Below, one piece after another: positions 1-4,919 of a stretch of DNA of 6,575 nt (its first letter is position 1; each line of letters opens with the position of its first letter). The notes under the pieces are model-generated. The model made no database searches. It saw nothing but the letters and a program-made list of their open reading frames with translations, and was not told the DNA's origin. The translations under genes were made by a program, and so were the position numbers. The stretch comes from an uncultured Mucispirillum sp. (GTDB taxonomy: Bacteria; Chrysiogenota; Deferribacteres; Deferribacterales; Mucispirillaceae). The stretch covers positions 1 to 6,575 of the forward strand of contig CAMWVK010000094.1 in NCBI GenBank assembly GCA_947177675.1, written 5' to 3'.

Positions 1-52
1 ATATATTTGACTGTAATTTTAATAAATTGGGTGCTGCCAGTTATGATTTTTA

Positions 53-81
53 TTGACTAATATCTTTTTTACTATTATAAG
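53..81 (+). promoter_or_regulatory. Sigma-70-type promoter for tRNA-Val and the thrS operon
   Basis: TTGACT at 53-58 (5 of 6 to the -35 consensus) and TATAAG at 76-81 (5 of 6 to the -10 consensus) are separated by 17 bp, the optimal spacing. Transcription would begin near 87-89, about 17 nt before the mature tRNA 5' end, leaving a short leader for RNase P to remove. No terminator is visible between the tRNA and thrS, so this promoter could serve the whole operon. Promoter strength is inferred from consensus match only. Confidence 0.7.
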
Positions 82-104
82 ATTTATTTATTGTATAAGC
101 TTTT

Positions 105-176
105 AGGCGTGCAGCTCAGTGGGAGAGCGTTGCCTTGACGTGGCAAATGTCAGCGGTTCAATCCCGCTCTCGCCTA
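105..176 (+). tRNA. tRNA-Val (anticodon GAC)
   Basis: A complete 72-nt cloverleaf can be drawn. The acceptor stem is 105-111 with 169-175, the D arm is GCTC/GAGC around loop AGTGGGA, the anticodon stem is TTGCC/GGCAA around loop TTGACGT (anticodon GAC at 137-139), and the T arm is AGCGG/CCGCT around loop TTCAATC. The discriminator base is A176. GAC reads valine codons GUC and GUU. The 3' CCA is not encoded, so it must be added by a nucleotidyltransferase. One oddity is a T110-T170 mismatch in the sixth acceptor pair; the first pair is A-T rather than the more usual G-C. The gene lies 61 nt upstream of the preferred thrS start and probably shares its promoter. Confidence 0.95.
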
Positions 177-199
177 TATACTTTTAAGACTTAGATATA

Positions 200-218
200 T
201 GCAGCTCATACAACTGCA
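200..218 (+). promoter_or_regulatory. Small hairpin in the thrS leader made of tRNA-like words
   Basis: TGCAG (200-204) pairs with CTGCA (214-218) around a 9-nt loop, 7 nt upstream of the thrS Shine-Dalgarno site. The word TGCAGCTCA (200-208) is also present in the tRNA at 110-118, and GCAAATGT (216-223) is also at 143-150, in the same order. The loop has no Thr anticodon-like NGT triplet, so it does not obviously copy the E. coli thrS operator. A regulatory role is speculative. Confidence 0.25.
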
Positions 219-237
219 AATGTATAAGGAGCTAATT

Positions 238-2160
238 ATGAATATAACACTACCTGATGGCAGCATAGTAGAATTAGAAGATAACTCTACTATATTAGAT
301 GCTGCTAAAAAAATCTCTAACAGCCTTGCTAAAAAAGCAGTAGCAGGGGTAATTAATGAGAAACTTGTTGACTTAAATACAACACTTCATAATGGAGATA
401 ATATAAAAATATTAACGGAATCTGATGAAGAAGCTTTAGAAATTCTTAGACACTCTACAGCTCATTTAATGGCTCAGGCTGTTTTAAGACTTTATCCAGA
501 AACAAAAGTTACTATTGGGCCAGTTGTAGAAAACGGCTTTTATTATGATTTTGACAGAGATGCTCCATTTACTGTAGAGGATTTAGAAAAAATAGAAAAA
601 GAAATGGCAAAAATCTCTGCTGAAAATATTGCTGTTATTAGAAAAGAAATTGCTGCCCATGATGCAATAGACTGTTTTACAAAAGAAAATGAAAAATATA
701 AAGTAGAAATCATTAAAGATTTAGGTGTTGATACAGTTTCTCTTTATGAACAGGGCGATTTTACTGACCTTTGCCGTGGTCCTCATGTATCATCTACTGG
801 CAAAATAAAACATTTCAAACTTTTATCTGTTGCTGGAGCATACTGGAGAGGAGATGAAAAAAATAAACAGCTTCAAAGAATATACGGCACATCATGGTTT
901 TCTAAAAAAGAACTTGATGATTATTTAAATATGCTTGAAGAAGCTAAAAAACGCGACCACAGACGACTTGGCAAACAGCTTAAACTCTTTACAATAGAAG
1001 AAGATGCAGGGGCTGGCTTTCCAATATATTTGCCTCATGGTGGTATGTTAAGAGCAGTTTTAGAACAGTTTGAAAGGGAAGAACATATTAAAAGGGGCTA
1101 TGACATAGTTTATGGTCCTACTATCCTTAAAAAAGATTTATGGGTATGCTCTGGCCACTATGATAACTATAAAGAAAATATGTATTTTACTGAAATAGAT
1201 GGTATGGAATTTGGTATTAAACCAATGAACTGTTTATCTCATATTATGATATATAAAAATGATTTACACAGTTACAGAGATTTACCATTAAGATATTTTG
1301 AGCTTGGCACAGTACACAGGCATGAAAAATCAGGTGTTTTACATGGTCTTATGCGTGTTAGAGCATTTACTCAAGATGATGCACATATTTTCTGCCGTCA
1401 AGACCAGCTTTTAGAAGAAATTACAAATATATTAGATTTTGTTAAAACTGTAATGGATATATTCGGCTTTGAATTTATTCATACAGTTTCTACAAGGCCG
1501 GAAGAAAAATTTATAGGCTCAGTTGAAATATGGGATACTGCAACAAAAGCATTAATTAATGCTCTTGAAGCTAACTGTCTAGACTATACAATAAATGAAG
1601 GCGACGGTGCTTTCTATGGCCCAAAAATTGATATTAAATTAAAAGATGCTATTGGCAGACTTTGGCAGTGTGCTACTATCCAGTGTGATTTTAATCTGCC
1701 AGAAAGATTTGATTTAAGCTATATTGGTCAGGATGGCGAAAAACACCGCCCAGTTATGCTGCACAGAGTTATTTTAGGCTCTATTGATAGATTTTTAGGC
1801 ATATTAATTGAACACTTTGCAGGTGCTTTCCCTGTATGGATATCTCCTGTGCAGGTTAAAATAATGAATATTACTGACGAAAGTGCAGAATATGCAGAAA
1901 TTTTATACAGAGAATTAAAACAGGCTGGTATTAGAGTAGAAAAAGATTTAAGAAATGAAAAAATCGGCTATAAAATCAGAGAAGCACAAATGGAAAAAGT
2001 GCCACACATGATAGTTATAGGCAATAATGAGATGAACGAAAATAAAGTTTCTGTTAGATTAAGAAATGGCGAAACAAAAAATAATCTTGATTTTTCTACA
2101 TATATTAGTGTATTAAAATTATTAATAGATTCAAAATCTCTTGAATTGTGGGCTGAATAA
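238..2160 (+). CDS. thrS: Threonyl-tRNA synthetase (ThrRS)
   Basis: This is a cytoplasmic class II synthetase that charges tRNA-Thr with threonine using ATP and edits mischarged Ser-tRNA-Thr. The start is ATG 238: it follows AAGGAG (226-231) by 6 nt and gives 640 residues, close to the 642 of E. coli. In-frame ATGs at 199 and 220 lack a ribosome site and would add an unconserved tail. Domains in order are TGS (about 1-60), the N2 editing domain with H72-x3-H76 and C179/H183, the catalytic core (about 240-530) and the anticodon-binding domain (about 535-640). The expected zinc ligands are visible as C332, H383 and H509. Motif 2 includes R361 (RHEKSGVLHGL) and motif 3 includes R518. All key residues are intact. 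It is the first protein gene of the thrS-infC-rpmI-rplT operon and lies 59 nt from infC. Confidence 0.98.
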   Translation: MNITLPDGSIVELEDNSTILDAAKKISNSLAKKAVAGVINEKLVDLNTTLHNGDNIKILTESDEEALEILRHSTAHLMAQAVLRLYPETKVTIGPVVENGFYYDFDRDAPFTVEDLEKIEKEMAKISAENIAVIRKEIAAHDAIDCFTKENEKYKVEIIKDLGVDTVSLYEQGDFTDLCRGPHVSSTGKIKHFKLLSVAGAYWRGDEKNKQLQRIYGTSWFSKKELDDYLNMLEEAKKRDHRRLGKQLKLFTIEEDAGAGFPIYLPHGGMLRAVLEQFEREEHIKRGYDIVYGPTILKKDLWVCSGHYDNYKENMYFTEIDGMEFGIKPMNCLSHIMIYKNDLHSYRDLPLRYFELGTVHRHEKSGVLHGLMRVRAFTQDDAHIFCRQDQLLEEITNILDFVKTVMDIFGFEFIHTVSTRPEEKFIGSVEIWDTATKALINALEANCLDYTINEGDGAFYGPKIDIKLKDAIGRLWQCATIQCDFNLPERFDLSYIGQDGEKHRPVMLHRVILGSIDRFLGILIEHFAGAFPVWISPVQVKIMNITDESAEYAEILYRELKQAGIRVEKDLRNEKIGYKIREAQMEKVPHMIVIGNNEMNENKVSVRLRNGETKNNLDFSTYISVLKLLIDSKSLELWAE

Positions 2161-2208
2161 TATTATATATATAAGTTAGAAAGGTATTTAGGGAATTATT
2201 TCTCTTAT

Positions 2209-2222
2209 GGAGGTGTATCATA
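2209..2222 (+). promoter_or_regulatory. infC ribosome-binding site with rare ATA (or ATC) start
   Basis: GGAGGTG (2209-2215) is a strong match to the anti-Shine-Dalgarno sequence. ATA at 2220 follows GGAGG by 6 nt, and ATC at 2217 follows it by 3 nt. The infC frame is open back to the stop at 2172-2174 but contains no ATG, GTG or TTG before codon 36 of the conserved protein (TTG 2325). A 6-bp hairpin (2190-2195 with 2200-2205, loop TTAT) ends 3 nt before the Shine-Dalgarno. Spacing favours ATA as the start. Confidence 0.8.
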
Positions 2223-2756
2223 CCGTCAGTTAAAGATGGAGACAAAGAAAGGGTTAATGATGAGATAACAGCCTCTGAAGTCCGCCTTATTGATGATAAC
2301 GGACAGGCTCTTGGTATCTTATCGTTGCATGAAGCACTTGATGCTGCTAATAATAAAGGACTGGATTTAGTGGAAGTTGCTGCTAATGCAAAGCCTCCTG
2401 TATGTCGTATTATGGACTACAGTAAATACAAGTTTGAAAAAAACAAAAAAGAAAAAGAGGCTCGTAAAAAACAGCGTCAACATCAGGTAGATATTAAAGA
2501 AATTAAATTCCGCCCTAAAATTGAAGAGCATGATTATAATGTGAAACTTAAGCATATAAGACGCTTTTTGACTGATGGTGATAAGGTCAAGATAGTTATT
2601 CGCTATCGTGGCAGAGAAATAATGTTTCTTGAATCTGGCACTGAGCTTTTAAATAAAATCTCTGTAGATGTGGAAGATTTAGGTGCTATGGAGAAAAAGC
2701 CTGAAATATTAGGCAAACAGCAAATAATGATTATTGCCCCAAAGGCAGCTAAATAA
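2220..2756 (+). CDS. infC: Translation initiation factor IF-3
   Basis: IF3 binds the 30S subunit, keeps 50S away and checks start codon and initiator tRNA pairing. Starting at ATA 2220 gives 178 residues, near the 180 of E. coli; starting at ATC 2217 adds one. The N-domain begins with VNDEITASEVRLIDDNGQ (12-29), the typical IF3 opening, and reaches the signature KPPVCRIMDYSKY (58-70). A lysine-rich linker (about 71-92) leads to the C-domain with KEIKFRP and the basic patch RYRGREI. Beginning at TTG 2325 instead would delete the first 35 conserved residues, so that start is rejected. IF3 disfavours non-canonical start codons, so the ATA/ATC start should make translation self-limiting, as known for the AUU start in E. 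coli. rpmI starts 41 nt downstream. Confidence 0.95.
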   Translation: MPSVKDGDKERVNDEITASEVRLIDDNGQALGILSLHEALDAANNKGLDLVEVAANAKPPVCRIMDYSKYKFEKNKKEKEARKKQRQHQVDIKEIKFRPKIEEHDYNVKLKHIRRFLTDGDKVKIVIRYRGREIMFLESGTELLNKISVDVEDLGAMEKKPEILGKQQIMIIAPKAAK

Positions 2757-2797
2757 ACGCTTAATTTTGTAAAGCTGGAAACTATAAAGGAGTAAAC

Positions 2798-3001
2798 ATG
2801 GCTACGCACAAAGTGAAAACCCATAAGGGTGCAAAAAAACGCTTCAAAATAAGTGCTAATGGTAAACTCATTTTCAAAAAACAAGGAATGAGACATATTG
2901 CCACTGGTATGAGTAGAAAGCGTAAACGCCAGTTAAAAGAAACAGGTGTTATCACTGGCACAGTGGCAGCAAATATGCAGCGCATTATGCCTTATGCATA
3001 A
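2798..3001 (+). CDS. rpmI: 50S ribosomal protein L35 (bL35)
   Basis: This small basic structural protein of the large subunit binds 23S rRNA. The 67 residues match the family's usual 64-66. The N-terminal signature KTHKGAKKRFKISANGK (7-23) and the later HIATGMSRKRKRQL segment are both diagnostic. ATG 2798 is preceded by AAAGGAG (2786-2792) with a 5-nt spacer. It is the third protein gene in the operon, between infC and rplT as in most bacteria. Its TAA stop lies inside a long inverted repeat (2998-3021). In E. coli, L35 translation is coupled to L20 feedback control. Confidence 0.97.
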   Translation: MATHKVKTHKGAKKRFKISANGKLIFKKQGMRHIATGMSRKRKRQLKETGVITGTVAANMQRIMPYA

Positions 3002-3021
3002 GATAATATTTATTATCTTAT
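2998..3021 (+). repeat. Perfect 11-bp inverted repeat spanning the rpmI stop codon
   Basis: ATAAGATAATA (2998-3008) and TATTATCTTAT (3011-3021) are exact reverse complements separated by TT. As RNA this is a 10-bp A/U-rich stem with a 4-nt loop. The rpmI TAA (2999-3001) is in the left arm, so a ribosome finishing L35 would melt it. It lacks a GC-rich stem and a T-run, so it is not a normal terminator. A role in mRNA stability or in setting rpmI/rplT stoichiometry is inference. Confidence 0.6.
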
Positions 3022-3038
3022 AACTTATTCTCGCTATG

Positions 3039-3099
3039 TATGCGGCATTAGGCCGCCGTATGACAGGCAAAATCAAATAACCTAAGTCAAAAAGGCTTA
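3039..3099 (+). promoter_or_regulatory. Structured rpmI-rplT spacer, candidate L20 autoregulatory RNA
   Basis: Hairpin A pairs 3039-3046 (TATGCGGC) with 3055-3062 (GCCGTATG), with G-T wobbles at 3042/3059 and 3039/3062, around loop ATTAGGCC. Loop bases TTAGG (3048-3052) are fully complementary to CCTAA (3081-3085), so an H-type pseudoknot is possible. CCTAA is also shared with hairpin B, TAAGTC (3083-3088) with GGCTTA (3094-3099) around AAAAA, which ends 2 nt before the rplT Shine-Dalgarno. The two folds exclude each other. L20 represses its own operon through structured mRNA, including a pseudoknot, in E. coli; assigning that role here is inference. Confidence 0.4.
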
Positions 3100-3113
3100 A
3101 CAAGGAGGAACAA

Positions 3114-3461
3114 GTGCCTAGAGCTAAAGGTGGTTACAAAACCAGAAGAAGAAGAAAAAATATACTTGCATTAGCAAAAGGATTTAGAGGCAGAAGAAGG
3201 ACAGTTTATAACATTGCCCGTCCTACTGTTGAAAGAGCTTTATGCTATGCTTACAGAGACAGACGCAGGAAAAAAAGAGACATGAGAAGATTATGGATTA
3301 CTCGTCTTTCTGCTGCTGCTAAATTAAACAACACTTCATACAGCAAACTTATGGGCAATCTGAAAAAAGCTGGTATAGATTTAAACCGTAAAGTGCTTTC
3401 AGAAATGGCAATAAACGCTCCTGAAGCTTTTGCAGAGTTAGTAAAAAGCGTTACAAAATAA
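3114..3461 (+). CDS. rplT: 50S ribosomal protein L20 (bL20)
   Basis: L20 binds 23S rRNA early and is essential for large-subunit assembly; in several bacteria it also represses its own operon. The 115 residues compare with about 118 in E. coli. The very basic N-terminal arm (PRAKGGYKTRRRRK, then GFRGRRRTVY) is followed by the globular domain with the family signature KKRDMRRLWITRLSAAAK (53-70). The start is GTG 3114, preceded by AAGGAGG (3102-3108) with a 5-nt spacer; the sequence after the start, PRAKGG, is the standard L20 N-terminus. It is the last gene of the operon and is followed directly by a strong terminator. The 112-nt spacer before it is unusually long and structured. Confidence 0.98.
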   Translation: MPRAKGGYKTRRRRKNILALAKGFRGRRRTVYNIARPTVERALCYAYRDRRRKKRDMRRLWITRLSAAAKLNNTSYSKLMGNLKKAGIDLNRKVLSEMAINAPEAFAELVKSVTK

Positions 3462-3486
3462 GTTCATAACTAAAGCTTATAAATAC

Positions 3487-3511
3487 AAAGCCCTTTTTTA
3501 AGGGCTTTTTT
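3487..3511 (+). terminator. Rho-independent terminator after rplT
   Basis: AAAGCCCTT (3487-3495) pairs perfectly with AAGGGCTTT (3500-3508) around loop TTTT, followed by a T-run to 3511. The T-run overlaps the stop codon of the convergent ATPase gene (3510-3512 on the minus strand). Read from the minus strand the stem is followed by a weaker, interrupted T tract, so it may also serve as a partial terminator for the ATPase. Confidence 0.92.
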
Positions 3512-4736
3512 AGTATAGAAAACCAAATATCCATAATGGAATTTTTTTCTTATATCCTATCTCTATGTCATCTAATGCTAAAAATGAGTTATCTGCATCT
3601 CTAATTTGATTAAAATCCTTATTTTTACCACCAACTTCAAATATATATTTTTCTTCACATATAAAATCACCAGACTTATTACTATAAATACCTTTGTTAT
3701 TAGATATTATTGAATAATAGCAGCTTAACTGATTAAAGAAGAATGTTTCTCGCATATTGCCAATATCTTTGCTGGCTAAATTCATAATATTAGTATCTGC
3801 CATATATATTTTTTCTGGCTTACCAATATTTTTATAAGCCATATTATTTGCCATCAGCATTTTTATTATTCCTGCATCATCAAGATATACTAAATATTCT
3901 TTTAATGTTCTAATATCTTTTATATCAAGTATTTTTTGTAACTCTGAAAAATTAGGCTTAAATGGAACATTGGACATTATACTTGAAAGCAGCTTTTTAA
4001 TTCTATTTATACTTACCCCGCTTAAATTAGGATATATTGATATTAAATCACTTTCTATAGCTGCATTTATACTCTGTTGTAATGTTTTATAAAAATCATC
4101 TTTATTATCCATACTAATTGAATATGGGTAATATCCATAGTCTAAATACTTTTTAAATAAAGCAATTATTTTAATATCATGCAGGCTATTTATAATTAAC
4201 TCTGCTATTTCTTCATGATTTTCTACTATATCGGCTAAGCTGCAGCTATTAAAGGTATATTGATAATGCAGGTTCAAAAATTCCCTAAAACTCATCCCTT
4301 CCATACTATATACTACCGCCCTTCTGCTTAAATCATAACTACCTTTATGTATATGCATTGCAGAACTGCCAGAAACTATTATTTTAAGATTATCATATTT
4401 GTCATAAATATTTTTTAGCTCCTGAGACCAGTTTGTATATTTATGTATCTCATCTAAACATAAAATATGACCACCATTTTTCTCAAATTCTTCAGCTATT
4501 TCTATAATTTTATGATTACCGCTCATTAATATATTATCAAGGCTTATATACAGGACTTTATCCATTTCATAATTAGATAAATATTGAGCAATTGTTGTTG
4601 TTTTGCCTATACCTCTTGCACCCTGTATAATGGATAATCTATGGGATAACTTATGGGTTTCTATAAAATATCTTTTATATGGCAGATTATTTTTTTTAAT
4701 AAATCTTTTGCTTTCTATAAAAAAATTGTCCAGCAT
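3510..4736 (-). CDS. AAA_14 / DUF4143 family ATPase
   Basis: This predicted cytoplasmic P-loop ATPase belongs to a widespread, often multicopy accessory family whose function is not established. With ATG 4736 as start it has 408 residues. Visible parts are Walker A GARGIGKT (39-46), Walker B ILCLDE (91-96), a sensor-1-like segment IIVSGSS (119-125), and RRAVVYSMEGMSFREFL (138-154), the usual end of the AAA_14 domain. A winged-helix-like middle (about 245-300) follows. The C-terminal DUF4143 part has GDF (356-358) and FEVGGKNK (366-373), resembling a PD-(D/E)xK nuclease-like core, and ends LWIFGFLY. All motifs look intact. ATG 4736 follows AGGTG by 4 nt; an in-frame GTG at 4763 adds nine residues but has no ribosome site. 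It is divergent from the orphan gene at 4920, convergent with rplT and probably monocistronic. A mobile or defence role is only a guess. Confidence 0.88.
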   Translation of the reverse strand: MLDNFFIESKRFIKKNNLPYKRYFIETHKLSHRLSIIQGARGIGKTTTIAQYLSNYEMDKVLYISLDNILMSGNHKIIEIAEEFEKNGGHILCLDEIHKYTNWSQELKNIYDKYDNLKIIVSGSSAMHIHKGSYDLSRRAVVYSMEGMSFREFLNLHYQYTFNSCSLADIVENHEEIAELIINSLHDIKIIALFKKYLDYGYYPYSISMDNKDDFYKTLQQSINAAIESDLISIYPNLSGVSINRIKKLLSSIMSNVPFKPNFSELQKILDIKDIRTLKEYLVYLDDAGIIKMLMANNMAYKNIGKPEKIYMADTNIMNLASKDIGNMRETFFFNQLSCYYSIISNNKGIYSNKSGDFICEEKYIFEVGGKNKDFNQIRDADNSFLALDDIEIGYKKKIPLWIFGFLY

Positions 4737-4768
4737 ACTGCACCTGTACTTTCTATAAATCACTTTTA

Positions 4769-4848
4769 TGGAATATATTACACATTATATACTATTTTTT
4801 ATGTAATGCAATACATATTTTTAATGAGTTTTCATGTAATGTATTACA
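4769..4848. repeat. Three phased 14-bp palindromic sites, candidate enhancer or operator array
   Basis: TGGAATATATTACA (4769-4782), TGTAATGCAATACA (4802-4815) and TGTAATGTATTACA (4835-4848) are variants of one palindrome with arms TGTAAT and ATTACA. Site 3 is perfect and sites 1 and 2 each break one or two arm pairs. Successive starts are exactly 33 bp apart, about three helical turns, and each site is preceded by A. Relative to the inferred sigma-54 start at about 4897, their centres lie near -121, -88 and -55, matching enhancer positions for a sigma-54 activator. The regulator is unknown. The TGT-N8-ACA form is 2 bp shorter than the classical NifA site TGT-N10-ACA. Confidence 0.7.
4784..4811 (-). 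promoter_or_regulatory. Candidate sigma-70-type promoter for the ATPase gene
   Basis: On the minus strand a perfect TATAAT lies at 4789-4784, with a weak TTGCAT -35 (3 of 6) at 4811-4806 and a 16-bp spacer. Transcription would start near 4777, about 40 nt before ATG 4736. The -35 falls inside palindrome site 2 and the start point inside site 1, so a protein bound at those sites could block it. Confidence is limited because TATAAT-like words are common in AT-rich DNA. Confidence 0.4.
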
Positions 4849-4869
4849 CAATTATACATTCATCACTTT

Positions 4870-4886
4870 TTGGCACGGAGCTTGCT
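4870..4886 (+). promoter_or_regulatory. Sigma-54 (RpoN) promoter of the orphan gene
   Basis: TTGGCACGGAGCTTGCT matches the sigma-54 consensus YTGGCACG-N4-TTGCW at every defined position. The invariant GG (4872-4873) and GC (4884-4885) have the required 10 bp between them. Transcription would start near 4897, leaving a 23-nt leader with Shine-Dalgarno GGAGG at 4909-4913. Sigma-54 holoenzyme needs an AAA+ activator bound upstream, and the phased palindromes at 4769-4848 are placed for this. No activator gene is in the window. Confidence 0.85.
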
Positions 4887-4919
4887 ATAAAGTTACTATA
4901 ATCAAAGCGGAGGCTTTTT

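Noticed and set aside
1..60. Two open frames at the left edge that could be the tail of an upstream plus-strand gene (frame 1 ends TAA 58-60 with a hydrophobic tail; frame 3 ends TGA 54-56, ending SYDFY).
   Set aside because: Both are under 20 codons, neither has a recognisable motif, and they cannot both be real. One may be a true C-terminus, but the window does not show which.
199..237. Upstream in-frame ATGs (199 and 220) as starts of thrS.
   Set aside because: No Shine-Dalgarno precedes them and the added residues do not resemble ThrRS, whereas ATG 238 has AAGGAG at ideal spacing and begins at the normal TGS domain start.
2207..2233. Eight-codon mini-ORF (ATG to TAA) overlapping the infC start in another frame.
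   Set aside because: Its ATG lies at the edge of the infC Shine-Dalgarno and has no ribosome site of its own. It is probably fortuitous.
2367..2985. Minus-strand open frames opposite infC and rpmI.
   Set aside because: They are antisense shadows of clearly conserved genes, rich in Phe/Leu as expected from complementing Lys/Glu codons, with no ribosome sites.
4849..4870. Possible IHF site between the palindromes and the sigma-54 promoter.
   Set aside because: CATCAC-N4-TGG departs from the IHF consensus at several core positions. The evidence is not sufficient.
4653..4901. Plus-strand 82-codon open frame spanning the ATPase 5' end and the divergent regulatory region.
   Set aside because: It has no Shine-Dalgarno and a low-complexity Phe/Tyr/Ile composition. 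It overlaps a real gene plus the palindrome array and the sigma-54 promoter.
4897..4902. Perfect TATAAT as a sigma-70 -10 box for the orphan gene.
   Set aside because: There is no -35 at the right spacing, and transcription would start within the Shine-Dalgarno, removing it. The sigma-54 element explains the leader better.
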